Below, piece by piece: positions 35,199 to 43,867 of a stretch of DNA of 64,000 nucleotides. The notes under the pieces were generated by a model. It worked only from the letters and a program-made list of their open reading frames with translations. It made no database searches and was not told the DNA's origin. Location of the stretch: contig CAZHGM010000001.1 in the NCBI GenBank assembly GCA_964532145.1, positions 1 through 64,000 on the forward strand. The letters are read 5' to 3'. The translations under genes and the position numbers were made by a program. This stretch comes from JAPUDQ01 sp964532145. Its GTDB lineage: Bacteria; Patescibacteriota; Saccharimonadia; Saccharimonadales; Saccharimonadaceae. Every line of letters starts with the position of its first letter. Within the stretch, counting starts at the first letter, position 1.

Positions 35199-36233
35199 AT
35201 GCGTTCACTCGACACATACACGATCTCTCTCAAGATGCGTGCCTACAGTCAAAAGCACAGCTCTAGAGCCGATAGGCTGCCAAGCCCAATGACATTGCTT
35301 GAGTATTTATTTACAAACTCTGGTAACATGGGCGTAATTGCCATCACTACCGTCATACTCGTCGTGATAACCGTCGGTATGATTGACTCTTTTGGACCGT
35401 TGCACTACGCAACGCTCGTCTGGTATGCAAGTGTAGTTACGATCCTAGCAGTCGCAGCTTGGCTACTGTGGTGGCTCGGCGCTTACCGTCGCACACAGCA
35501 TACGGTACGCCAGCTCGCCGCCGATAATGGCTGGCACGCTCACACTGATATACGTCCATCGCGCCGACATCCGGAAATGTTTGCTCGCTTTACAGCGAGC
35601 GTGTTTTCAATCGGCCATACGCGCGTCATTCCGGTACTGTTATCCCAACACGTGTTACCTGGTATTGAGATTGGCGAATACCGCTACCAAGTTGGGCTCA
35701 ACTGGGGATATACGCGCGAAGTGGGGTTCATCCGTATCCCCCTAGAGCGCCGTATCCCACACTTGATGCTGGTTGCCGAGTCTGGTCCATTGGTTGAGCG
35801 CCGGTTCAGACAAGACCAGCGCCAAGAACTTGAGGGTAACTTTAGGGATTATTTTACCCTCTATTGTCCTCGACGCTATGAAAGTGATGCACGATTTATC
35901 CTCACGCCTGATTTTATGCAGACACTAATGCATGTTGCTACCGGTGCTCATGTGGAAATTATTAATCACGATATGTACATCTATGGTGAGCACATTGGTC
36001 TAGCTACGAAGGATAAGCTCCGGCGCGCCCTGGCACTTATAAATGGTGTCCAGAACCAAGCGTTAAGACGCACCGAACGATACTACGATGATCGCATCGC
36101 TTCTCTCCGTGCTGATGACGAAATTACGGAACAGGGGAAACGTCTATCATTTATGCGCACCGATATCATTATCGGCATCATACTCTTCTTGCTGTACATC
36201 GCCTTCAGACTAGCAGGACACCTCTTCTCATAG
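35199..36233 (+). CDS. Membrane protein, unknown
   Basis: The 344-aa protein has two membrane helices near the N-terminus (about 45-65 and 72-92), a soluble central region of about 210 residues rich in Arg, and one C-terminal helix (about 322-340). No family is recognised. The start could also be the in-frame ATG near 35289, because no SD or -10 box supports 35199. It follows der by 3 nt and may be co-transcribed. Confidence 0.65.
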   Translation: MRSLDTYTISLKMRAYSQKHSSRADRLPSPMTLLEYLFTNSGNMGVIAITTVILVVITVGMIDSFGPLHYATLVWYASVVTILAVAAWLLWWLGAYRRTQHTVRQLAADNGWHAHTDIRPSRRHPEMFARFTASVFSIGHTRVIPVLLSQHVLPGIEIGEYRYQVGLNWGYTREVGFIRIPLERRIPHLMLVAESGPLVERRFRQDQRQELEGNFRDYFTLYCPRRYESDARFILTPDFMQTLMHVATGAHVEIINHDMYIYGEHIGLATKDKLRRALALINGVQNQALRRTERYYDDRIASLRADDEITEQGKRLSFMRTDIIIGIILFLLYIAFRLAGHLFS

Positions 36234-36281
36234 ACACCTCATATTTGTAAAATTACTTTTATTATGATATAATTAATTTTA

Positions 36282-36977
36282 ATGAAATACTATGCCGACA
36301 CGTTGCACCCGGTCTGTGTGGATACCTACACGCTCCCTAGAATGAAACGAATAATTGACTTCCGGGACGGCAGGACGCTTGCACAGCGCTGCATTCGATT
36401 TCTGAGAGCCGAGCCTCCCCCTGCACCTCCACAAGACCCTGCCAGCCAGCTGCTTCGCCTTACATATCATCATACCTCAGAGGTAGATGCTGCGCGAAAT
36501 AAATCAACACACCATCCTCCCCAGGTAGCTCTGGCTGGCAGCCGCGTAGCAGGGTCGACAACCGGACGATTTGAACGACAGAGAATGCTAGACCCCGTCC
36601 TTACGCTTGTTACTACTCACGGGTTCGAACCGACTGGAGGACACACCATTACGGTAAACGGCGTGCTTGCCCCAGGCTGTGATGGTGATGGCAGTGGCAC
36701 ATTTGGGAGCGAAATCCTAAAGAACGAGGCAAATCAATCATTCCTGCACCGGTTGGGAGTATGCGCCCTTGCAAGCGCAGTGATGCACAGCATGCCCTCG
36801 GAGACGCGTGCTAATGCCACTCTCGTCATGCCTGAACGTACCGCTATGGAACCTGGCGTATTCTACCCGTTACTCGACTCAGCAACGAATGTACGACTTG
36901 TCGGCGATGGACACGAGCTCGCTGTTCCACTTTGGAGCATGACAGGCCAGCGATTTTGGCCAAGTCCTCGACGCTAA
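36282..36977 (+). CDS. Hypothetical protein
   Basis: An unrecognised 231-aa soluble protein with a Pro-rich stretch near residue 45-52 and a Gly-rich C-G-D-G-D-G-S-G-T region near 135. No membrane segment or signal peptide is seen. TATAAT (36268-36273) is 8 nt before the ATG with no SD, the leaderless pattern, which supports a real gene. Confidence 0.65.
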   Translation: MKYYADTLHPVCVDTYTLPRMKRIIDFRDGRTLAQRCIRFLRAEPPPAPPQDPASQLLRLTYHHTSEVDAARNKSTHHPPQVALAGSRVAGSTTGRFERQRMLDPVLTLVTTHGFEPTGGHTITVNGVLAPGCDGDGSGTFGSEILKNEANQSFLHRLGVCALASAVMHSMPSETRANATLVMPERTAMEPGVFYPLLDSATNVRLVGDGHELAVPLWSMTGQRFWPSPRR

Positions 36978-37004
36978 GGTATCATCCACGATACACTACA
37001 TACT

Positions 37005-37571
37005 ATGAAACTTATCATCGGTCTTGGTAACCCAGGGCAATCCTATGCCTCTACCCGGCACAATGTCGGGTTTATGATAGTTGAAGCGTTTGCCAAGAAG
37101 TACCGGGCTGAATTTTCCCCTAAGCCTAAATATAAAGCCGAAATAGCCGAATGCACTATCGACAACGAAAAAGTACTCATCCTAAAGCCTCAGACCTACT
37201 ACAACCTGTCTGGAGAGGCCGTCCAGTTAGCGGCTCATTTTTATAAATTGACGGTGAATGACATCCTTATTATTCACGATGAACTCGTTTTGCCACTCGG
37301 CACACTGCGAACTCGAGTCGGCGGCAGCGGTGCAGGGAACAATGGCGTCAAGTCCATTGGAGCGCATATTGGGTATGGAACAAATCGGTTACGTATCGGC
37401 ACACGCGGAGAATACTACTCTCACGCACCCGATACCGAGTACGTGCTGGGTGAGTTTACCCGAGCTGAAGCGGCACAATTAGCAGAGCTGCAACCAACCA
37501 TATTTCACCTGATAGACGGGTTTATCAGGGGCGAGTTTCGCCCGACTACGATTACTGACACGCAGAAGTAG
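37005..37571 (+). CDS. pth: Peptidyl-tRNA hydrolase
   Basis: The 188-aa enzyme matches Pth: G-L-G-N-P-G near the start, T-R-H-N-V-G-F (catalytic His), K-P-Q-T-Y-Y-N-L-S-G-E and H-D-E-L with the catalytic Asp, and G-G-S-G-A-G-N-N-G-V-K-S. It recycles peptidyl-tRNA released from stalled ribosomes. TACACT is 7 nt before the ATG with no SD. Confidence 0.96.
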   Translation: MKLIIGLGNPGQSYASTRHNVGFMIVEAFAKKYRAEFSPKPKYKAEIAECTIDNEKVLILKPQTYYNLSGEAVQLAAHFYKLTVNDILIIHDELVLPLGTLRTRVGGSGAGNNGVKSIGAHIGYGTNRLRIGTRGEYYSHAPDTEYVLGEFTRAEAAQLAELQPTIFHLIDGFIRGEFRPTTITDTQK

Positions 37572-37597
37572 TCATTCACCCACGACTAGCATCGTCA

Positions 37598-37654
37598 TGC
37601 ACCATTGGTGCAATAGCTCGTGCATTCGAGTCTCATAACTGCACCGGCGGTGCA
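37598..37654. promoter_or_regulatory. Two identical-arm operators upstream of the Fur-family gene
   Basis: TGCACC-ATT-GGTGCA (37598-37612) and TGCACC-GGC-GGTGCA (37640-37654) are perfect palindromes with the same arms and different 3-nt centres. Their centres are 42 bp apart, about four helical turns. The second lies over the -35 region of the gene whose -10 is TATAAT at 37661-37666. Autoregulation is the simplest reading. Confidence 0.7.
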
Positions 37655-37675
37655 GTATGCTATAATAAATCATCT

Positions 37676-38242
37676 ATGTACGAGTCGGATACCCGGCGTT
37701 TACTACAAGAGGTGGGACTCAAAGCAACATTTCCTCGACTGGCAATTATCACCGAATTGTCTCGTTCGCATATCTCCCCGAAAAGCGCCCCAGAGCTTAC
37801 TGCAACATTGTCGCAATTTCCACGTTCAACAATCTACCGAAACCTCGTAACGCTCGAGCGAAAGGGGATTGTCAAAAGTAGTCTTATTAAATGGATACGC
37901 CGCTATGAGCTCGGCGACGAGCTAATGCCGCATCACCATCACATCACCTGTCTCATATGTGGCAAGGTAAATGATTTTGATTCCTCCAAGCTAGAACAAC
38001 AACTGGAGTCGGCCTCAAAAGACGCTGGATACATGCTACGGGCGCATAGCGTCGAGCTACGCGGAATCTGCAGCGATTGCAGCGACGAGCCGCAACCAAG
38101 CACCGCTCGAGTGATACTCAGCTATGGCATCCAGTCCATGAAAAAACTCCGGCCAAAAGACCCTCTCATGGAAAAGTTGATCCAGGAGGACGAATACGAG
38201 CCATTCAACGATAAGTCGCCTATACCCCCAGCCAATAAATGA
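37676..38242 (+). CDS. Fur-family metalloregulator
   Basis: The 188-aa protein has the Fur winged-helix domain (L-K-A-T-F-P-R-L-A-I, S-T-I-Y-R-N-L-V-T-L-E-R-K-G), a metal site H-H-H-H-I-T-C-L-I-C-G-K and a second Cys pair C-S-D-C, followed by an extra tail of about 45 residues. It should sense Fe, Zn or Mn. TATAAT is 9 nt before the ATG. It overlaps tail to tail (23 nt) with a ZIP metal transporter gene, which suggests zinc or iron homeostasis. Which metal is not decided. Confidence 0.88.
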   Translation: MYESDTRRLLQEVGLKATFPRLAIITELSRSHISPKSAPELTATLSQFPRSTIYRNLVTLERKGIVKSSLIKWIRRYELGDELMPHHHHITCLICGKVNDFDSSKLEQQLESASKDAGYMLRAHSVELRGICSDCSDEPQPSTARVILSYGIQSMKKLRPKDPLMEKLIQEDEYEPFNDKSPIPPANK

Positions 38243-38972
38243 CTGCGCCCACGAGACCGATGCCCACTAGGAGTACAAGCGCTTGGAGTGTACCAATACG
38301 CTGTGGTTGCTCGTGAATATCAGGGATAATATCGCTAGCTGCAACATAGATGAACATGCCGCTCGCTAGCGCAAGCAACTCAGCTTCCGGCAGCACCGTC
38401 GACTTTCCCAGTACATACACAATGACCGCAGTGACAAGCGTTGCAACACCTGTAGCAATATTCATCAAAATAACTTTTTTGTCATTCCAGCCACGAGACA
38501 TTAGGATCCCGAATGTACCAAGTTCCTTCGGGATTTCATGCGCGCTCACTGCCAATGTTGTCACCACACCCAGGCGTGCATCAACCAAAAATGCCGCCGC
38601 GATGGCCGCGCCATCAATCACGTTGTGTACCATATCACCAGTCATCACCAGTCTGTTCTGCTGTTCATTACGGGCTGTTTCGTGATCATGGTGATGATGA
38701 AACCAGCTTGCCAAACGTTCCAGTAAAAAGAAGCTTAGAAATCCGCCCAGCGACCACAGCAACAGTGTACGAGGCTCACCCAGTTCGAACGCTTCAGGCA
38801 ACAGATCAAAAAACGCTGCCGCCAGCAAGGCACCAGCCCCAAACGGCAAAGCCAGTAATATAGCTTTTTGGCGGCGGTTTTTCGTCAAGAAGAGAAATGA
38901 GCCTGCACCAAGCGAAATCAAGCTGCCAAGGACAACCGAGCCAATCAGTATGAGAAGAGTTGTTTCAAACAT
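38220..38972 (-). CDS. ZIP-family metal transporter
   Basis: The 250-aa protein has about eight membrane helices, a His-rich cytoplasmic loop (H-H-H-H-D-H) and the family signatures H-N-V-I-D-G-A-A-I and H-E-I-P-K-E-L-G, which bind metal in the transport path. It probably imports Zn or Fe. The start at 38972 is chosen because TATAGT lies 7 nt upstream with no SD; longer readings run through the promoter. It converges with the Fur-family gene. Confidence 0.9.
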   Translation of the reverse strand: MFETTLLILIGSVVLGSLISLGAGSFLFLTKNRRQKAILLALPFGAGALLAAAFFDLLPEAFELGEPRTLLLWSLGGFLSFFLLERLASWFHHHHDHETARNEQQNRLVMTGDMVHNVIDGAAIAAAFLVDARLGVVTTLAVSAHEIPKELGTFGILMSRGWNDKKVILMNIATGVATLVTAVIVYVLGKSTVLPEAELLALASGMFIYVAASDIIPDIHEQPQRIGTLQALVLLVGIGLVGAVIYWLGV

Positions 38973-39058
38973 AGGCATGACTATACGACGACGATTGGGT
39001 AGTTGCAAATTTGTTGCAATAAGCATCCATACTTGAGACAAGTATTTCATAACATAAT

Positions 39059-39087
39059 AAAAGTCCCGCTTCATCAGCGGGACTTTT
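39059..39087 (-). terminator. Terminator of the minus-strand structured RNA
   Basis: AAAAGTCCCGCT/AGCGGGACTTTT with a 5-nt loop. On the minus strand the stem is followed by T-rich sequence. It could also stop plus-strand transcription. Confidence 0.75.
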
Positions 39088-39465
39088 CAGATATCTCTTG
39101 TAAGGTGCCGGGTAAGGGTGGGCATCACCCGACACCATACAACCCTTCAACCCACCCGGGCCGAACACGCGAAGCGTCAACGGTATATTGATCTACGTAC
39201 CGTACGCTCATGTCGTAGGACATGGTTGTTTGATACTCGCTACTGTGGTCCGCCTTTGATAGAATTCTCTCGCAGAGAAAATTCTATGTCGGGTCCGTCC
39301 TAAGACGGATAAAGTTAAAGGGGTTAGTATACGCGCTAGCTATAAATGCGTTAAAGTGGAGGGTAGAAAACTTCAAAGCAACTAGTGCGCAACCTAACAA
39401 TATCTGTAATAATATTGTTAATGGGGGTATAAGGTGCGTTAATCCGCCTATTGACGGACTACCGA
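39059..39465 (-). ncRNA. Orphan structured RNA of about 400 nt
   Basis: A stretch of more than 400 nt without a gene has a consensus promoter at one end (39471-39499) and a terminator at the other. In between the minus-strand transcript can form many perfect hairpins: AACAATAT/ATATTGTT, TCCGTC-TTAG-GACGGA, ATAGAATT-type with AGAGAATTCTAT, CATGTC-CTAC-GACATG, CGGTA/TACCG within AGCGT/ACGCT, and a G+C-rich GGGTGGG/CCCACCC domain near the 3' end. No tmRNA ends, RNase P core or SRP loop are seen. Confidence 0.6.
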
Positions 39466-39470
39466 TGTAT

Positions 39471-39499
39471 ATATTAGCACGTAAGTGCTATAATGTCAA
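39471..39499 (-). promoter_or_regulatory. Consensus promoter of the structured RNA, overlapping a divergent -10
   Basis: On the minus strand TTGACA (39499-39494), 17 nt, TAATAT (39476-39471). On the plus strand the same bases carry TATAAT (39489-39494) facing dprA. The two promoters therefore overlap and may exclude each other. Confidence 0.8.
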
Positions 39500-39519
39500 C
39501 ACATTTTTACATAATTTTC

Positions 39520-40365
39520 ATGAAGATCAATACCATCACTCCAGATCATCACAATTTACTCAAGAGATTAGTAACTATTGATAGTCCTCCAAAAATCTTA
39601 CGCTATATAGGAAATATTCCAAAACCGACTACTCCAGTAGTCTCTATCGTCGGTACGAGAAGGCCGACTGCTTATGGCCGCGCCGTCACCGAACAAATCG
39701 CCAGCGCCCTCGCAAGCCGTGGTGCGCTAATTGTCAGCGGTATGGCAATTGGTGTTGATGCTCTCGCGCATGCCGCCGCGCTTGATGCAGGCGGCCACAC
39801 ACTGGCAGTACTGCCGAGTGGTGTTGACGACCCGTATCCGAAGTCAAACCAGCGTCTCGCGAAACGCATCCTTGCTAATGGCGATGCTCTGATAAGCGAG
39901 TACGAAAACGGCCACAAGCCATACGCCCATGACTTTTTGTGGCGTAATCGCCTTGTCAGTGGTCTGGCGGATGCTGTGATCGTCACAGAGGCAAATCTTC
40001 GCAGCGGCACGCTCAGCACCGTCGCTCATGCCCTCGGTCAGGGCAAAGATGTCTATGTTGTCCCGGGACCCATCACCAGCCCACTGAGTGCAGGTTGTAA
40101 CCGGCTTATCGCCCAGGGTGCCACGCCAATCACTGATGTTGACAGTTTGCTCGAGCAACTCGGCCTCACCGGTCAGGCATCACTGGCGCTCGGCGACTCG
40201 CCCGAAGAGGCCACTGTACTTGAGCTTATCCGATCTGGTATATCTGACGGTGATGAGTTGCTCACAAAATCCGGCTACCGTGCCGAGAAATTCTCGCAAA
40301 CACTGACCATGCTCGAGATCAAGGGATTCGTTCGCGCCCTAGGCGGCAACAAGTGGCGAGTGTGA
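39520..40365 (+). CDS. dprA: DNA processing protein DprA
   Basis: The 281-aa protein carries the Rossmann-like DprA/Smf domain: V-S-I-V-G-T-R-R-P-T-x-Y-G, S-G-M-A-I-G-V-D-A-x-A-H, G-V-D-D-P-Y-P, S-E-Y and R-N-R-L-V-S-G-L-A, with a C-terminal winged-helix-like region. DprA loads RecA on incoming single-stranded DNA in natural transformation. The start at 39520 is used because the ATG at 39493 lies inside the -10 box. It overlaps the convergent 199-aa gene by 27 nt. DNA uptake is common in this group of bacteria; no com genes lie nearby. Confidence 0.93.
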   Translation: MKINTITPDHHNLLKRLVTIDSPPKILRYIGNIPKPTTPVVSIVGTRRPTAYGRAVTEQIASALASRGALIVSGMAIGVDALAHAAALDAGGHTLAVLPSGVDDPYPKSNQRLAKRILANGDALISEYENGHKPYAHDFLWRNRLVSGLADAVIVTEANLRSGTLSTVAHALGQGKDVYVVPGPITSPLSAGCNRLIAQGATPITDVDSLLEQLGLTGQASLALGDSPEEATVLELIRSGISDGDELLTKSGYRAEKFSQTLTMLEIKGFVRALGGNKWRV

Positions 40366-40938
40366 GTCAGCCGATGCATCCATTTGCTGCTGCATTGTCC
40401 GCCCTATGAGGAGATCAAGTAACCGGGTTGCCTCTTCGCACTTAAGTTTCTCCAGCAGCGGAAGACTCGCACTTGCCGTTTCGGGCAGTTTACTTGCTGG
40501 GACGATATCTTGAACCATCTCCTGTAATTCAGGATCAGTTGTGAGAGCGGTAAATATATAGTCTTCAAGGTCAGGATATGCATCAGTCAGCAACCTTCGA
40601 TTAACATGACCTGTTGTAACAAGCTGTTCATCAGCCGCTAAATACGCCAGTAATTCTGGATCGCCCTCTCGTGGAGACTCAGCGATAGCGCTTCTCATCG
40701 CTTGAATTTCGAGTAGATGGGGAGATACGCTCACTTCAGCTGATAGCGTTGTCTCACCATACAGTGCGCCATTACCATTACGAGCAGTGAGTCCTGGAGT
40801 CTGCACGCCATAATTTTCCGCCCAGAGTAGGCCATTTTCTCGTGCATTATTTGTATCAACCAAAATATCGCGCCCACCCAAGACCTGCACCTCATAACGA
40901 GTTGCGTACGGAATATTGTCGTTGCCAATACTACTCAT
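40339..40938 (-). CDS. Hypothetical protein (199 aa)
   Basis: An unrecognised acidic soluble protein, helical in its second half (many Leu, Glu, Asp), ending in a Ser/Ala tail. No signal peptide. A strong promoter (TTGACT, 17 nt, TATAAT at 40964-40992) and AAAGAG about 7 nt before the ATG support expression. Its end overlaps dprA. Confidence 0.7.
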   Translation of the reverse strand: MSSIGNDNIPYATRYEVQVLGGRDILVDTNNARENGLLWAENYGVQTPGLTARNGNGALYGETTLSAEVSVSPHLLEIQAMRSAIAESPREGDPELLAYLAADEQLVTTGHVNRRLLTDAYPDLEDYIFTALTTDPELQEMVQDIVPASKLPETASASLPLLEKLKCEEATRLLDLLIGRTMQQQMDASADSHSPLVAA

Positions 40939-41277
40939 AATAAACTCTTTACTTATTTAAATGATTATATCACTAAATTACAATTTAGTCAATTATGTTG
41001 TCCTACGAGCGCTCTTTTTGGTCTTTTTAGAACGTCTATGCCCATTATGCTACTGGTTGCATGGGACGTCAAACGAGGAGGTGTTTAAAACAAATTCGAG
41101 TCTACATTGTATACCATATTTACGATAGCGCCTGCGGATACCCTGGACACCAGACACAATTATGGAGATCGTAAACCTGCGGTTAGCGAGCAACGGGCTA
41201 CCTAGGCTACAAACCATAAAATGTAACACATATCATTTACAAATTATGTAACCATGCTAGTATAAGGCGCTGTATAT
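40939..41277. other. 339-nt gene-free region between a minus-strand gene and topA
   Basis: It contains the minus-strand promoter at 40964-40992. It also has an 8-bp inverted repeat TTTACGAT/ATCGTAAA (41119-41126 with 41168-41175), and a plus-strand -35/-10 candidate (TTTACA, 16 nt, TAGTAT) just before topA. No ORF is convincing. The middle part could encode a small RNA but shows no terminator. Confidence 0.5.
40964..40992 (-). promoter_or_regulatory. Promoter of the 199-aa gene
   Basis: TTGACT, 17 nt, TATAAT on the minus strand, 26 nt before the ATG. Confidence 0.8.
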
Positions 41278-43779
41278 ATGAGCAAAAATTTAGTTATCGT
41301 CGAAAGCCCAGCCAAAGCCAAAACCATCGAGAAATACCTCGGTAAAGACTTCAAAGTGCTTTCAAGCATCGGCCATATCCGCAGCATTGCCAAAAAAACC
41401 AAAGACGGCTCACCGCCAATCGATGTTGCCAATGGCTTTGCCACTACCTACGAAATTGACCCCGACAAGAAAAAGACTATTGCTGAGCTTCGAAAAGCTG
41501 TCAAAGCCGCCGAAACTGTCTGGCTGGCAACCGATGAAGACCGCGAAGGGGAAGCGATCGCGTGGCATCTTTGTGAAGTGCTCAAACTTGATCCCAGTAA
41601 AACAAATCGGATTGTGTTCCACGAGATTACGAAATCAGCCATCGAAGAAGCCGTGCAGCACCCCCGTACTGTTGACATGCATCTCGTACAGGCCCAACAA
41701 GCCCGTCAAATCCTTGACCGGATCGTCGGATTCGAACTAAGCCCGGTCGTCTGGCAAAAAGTCCCTGGCGGCAAAAGTGCCGGTCGCGTGCAGAGCCCGG
41801 CCGTGCGGCTCATCGTCGAGCGTGAGCGCGAAATTCGCGGATTTGAGAGCTCAAGCCAGTTTAAAGTGACAGCAGAGCTAGCCAGGGGCGAGAAGAAGGC
41901 AAAAGACATCTTCAAAGCTGAGTTACCGAAACGATTTGACACCGAGGAAGAAGCTCGACACTTCCTAGAAAGCATCATAGAAGCTTCGTATACCGTATCC
42001 GATGTTACCAAGACCCCGGGCACACGCAACCCAGCTGCACCTTTCACCACCAGCACCTTGCAGCAGGATGCTAACGCCAAACTTGGCTTTGGCTCGCGTG
42101 CCACCATGGCAAGCGCTCAAAAGCTGTACCAAGACGGTAAAATCACGTACATGCGTACCGACAGTGTGAATTTGAGCAAACAAGCCATGGCTGCTGCGGC
42201 CAGCTACATCGAGAAAACCTATGGTAAAGACTACGTTCAAGTCCGTGCCTACAAAACCAAATCAGCCAGCGCCCAGGAGGCCCATGAAGCTATCCGCCCA
42301 ACCGATATGTCACTCGAAAAAGCCAGTTCTAACGAATACGATCAGAAGCTCTACGATCTCATTCGCCGTCGCACACTTGCCTCACAAATGTCATCTGCCA
42401 AACTCGAGAAAACCGAAATTGTTATTGAAATTATTCCAAATTCCAACATCCAACATCCGACATCTACTTTTATCGCCAAGGGCGAAGTCATTACATTCCC
42501 CGGATTTCTCGCCGTATACGGTGGTGGTAAGGATGACAACATGCTCCCCAGCCTCTCTGTAGGTGATGATGTGTTATTACAACAAGCCGAAGCACGACAA
42601 ATTTTTGCTCGTCCACCTGCCCGCTACACCGAAGGAAGCCTCGTCAAAAAACTCGAAGAACTTGGCATCGGCCGCCCAAGTACCTATGCCACCATTATCG
42701 GCACCGTGCAGAGTAGGGGATATGTTGAACGAGGAGAATCAGAAGGCACGCCACGAGAAGTGGTTGTCTTGACGCTGTCAAAACAAATGGAAAGAATGAA
42801 AGACCGAGAGACCGAGAGAGAATCGCAGAAATCACAGGCCACGCCAGCCCAAACAGAGAGGGTATATTCTCAAGAAGGCAGTATAAGCGTAGAGCAGTCG
42901 CAAAGCGACGAAACGCTGCCTTCGGAGAAAAAAACCGAATCTGTTTCGGATAACATCCGCCGCGAGGTCATCACTGAAAAAACCGGCTCAGACCGCGGGA
43001 AACTTATTCCAACACCGGCAGGAGAGCTGATTGCAGACTTCCTAACTGATCATTTCGAGCCAGTTGTCGACTACGGCTTTACCGCCAACGTTGAAAAGCA
43101 CTTCGATGATATTGCCAGTAACACGCTCGCACGCAACACGATGCTCCAGGATTTTTACGAGCCATTCCATGGCCTCATAGCCAAATCGAGTGAAATCGAC
43201 CGAAGTAAAGTCGGCGCCTCGCGTGAAGTCGGCATTCACCCAAAGTCTGGCAAACCTATCACAGCGCGTTTTGGCCGTTTCGGTCCAATGCTCCAGCTCG
43301 GCAGTAGCGAAGACGACACCAAGCCGGAGTTTGCTCCGATGCCTCGCGGCGCAACGATTGAAACCGTTACACTCGAGCAAGCCTTAACAGCATTTGAGCT
43401 GCCACGGATCGTCGGACAGAGCGATGACGGGCAGGAAATCAAAGCCAATATTGGTCGTTTCGGGCCGTACATACAGATCGGCTCGCTCTATGTAAGCATC
43501 AAACCCGAAGACCCGCACACGATCACGCTCGAAACCGCCAAAGAACTCTATGCCGCTAAACTCCAGGCCGAGGCCGAGAAAAACATCGCTGATTTCGGCG
43601 ATGGCATCAAGGTGCTCAATGGCCGTTTCGGGCCTTACATCACCGACGGTAAAAAGAATGCTAAAATCCCCAAAGATTCTGACCCGAAGACCATCACGCA
43701 CGACGAAGCCAAAAAACTTCTCGCCGAGGCCCCAGAGAAGGGCAAAGGCCGTCGTTTCCCCCGCCGCAAAAAGAAATAA
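41278..43779 (+). CDS. topA: DNA topoisomerase I
   Basis: The 833-aa type IA topoisomerase has the Toprim start (V-I-V-E-S-P-A-K-A-K-T), T-D-E-D-R-E-G-E, S-A-G-R-V-Q-S-P and the active-site Tyr in Y-M-R-T-D-S. It relaxes negative supercoils. The C-terminus holds three repeats built on G-R-F-G-P-Y/M-I/L-Q instead of zinc fingers, and ends in a basic R-R-K-K-K tail. Between the P-S-T-Y-A motif region and R-R-E-V-I-T-E is a polar Glu/Ser/Gln-rich insertion (about 42781-42960). The upstream region lacks an SD. Confidence 0.97.
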   Translation: MSKNLVIVESPAKAKTIEKYLGKDFKVLSSIGHIRSIAKKTKDGSPPIDVANGFATTYEIDPDKKKTIAELRKAVKAAETVWLATDEDREGEAIAWHLCEVLKLDPSKTNRIVFHEITKSAIEEAVQHPRTVDMHLVQAQQARQILDRIVGFELSPVVWQKVPGGKSAGRVQSPAVRLIVEREREIRGFESSSQFKVTAELARGEKKAKDIFKAELPKRFDTEEEARHFLESIIEASYTVSDVTKTPGTRNPAAPFTTSTLQQDANAKLGFGSRATMASAQKLYQDGKITYMRTDSVNLSKQAMAAAASYIEKTYGKDYVQVRAYKTKSASAQEAHEAIRPTDMSLEKASSNEYDQKLYDLIRRRTLASQMSSAKLEKTEIVIEIIPNSNIQHPTSTFIAKGEVITFPGFLAVYGGGKDDNMLPSLSVGDDVLLQQAEARQIFARPPARYTEGSLVKKLEELGIGRPSTYATIIGTVQSRGYVERGESEGTPREVVVLTLSKQMERMKDRETERESQKSQATPAQTERVYSQEGSISVEQSQSDETLPSEKKTESVSDNIRREVITEKTGSDRGKLIPTPAGELIADFLTDHFEPVVDYGFTANVEKHFDDIASNTLARNTMLQDFYEPFHGLIAKSSEIDRSKVGASREVGIHPKSGKPITARFGRFGPMLQLGSSEDDTKPEFAPMPRGATIETVTLEQALTAFELPRIVGQSDDGQEIKANIGRFGPYIQIGSLYVSIKPEDPHTITLETAKELYAAKLQAEAEKNIADFGDGIKVLNGRFGPYITDGKKNAKIPKDSDPKTITHDEAKKLLAEAPEKGKGRRFPRRKKK

Positions 43780-43832
43780 TAGGCCGCTCACCAGGGCGAG
43801 TTGACCATTTTTTTGAATATTTGCAAATATTG

Positions 43833-43861
43833 TTGACTTGTGATATACAATGTGCTAATAA
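43833..43861 (+). promoter_or_regulatory. Promoter of the HD-hydrolase gene, leaderless type
   Basis: TTGACT, 17 nt, TAATAA, then only 6 nt to the ATG. This is one of the clearest examples of a full promoter directly abutting a start codon. Confidence 0.8.
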
Positions 43862-43867
43862 TAGCCT

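Noticed and set aside
39059..39465. tmRNA or RNase P RNA at the structured RNA locus
   Set aside because: No tRNA-like ends, tag frame, or GAGGAAAGTCC-type core could be found on either strand.
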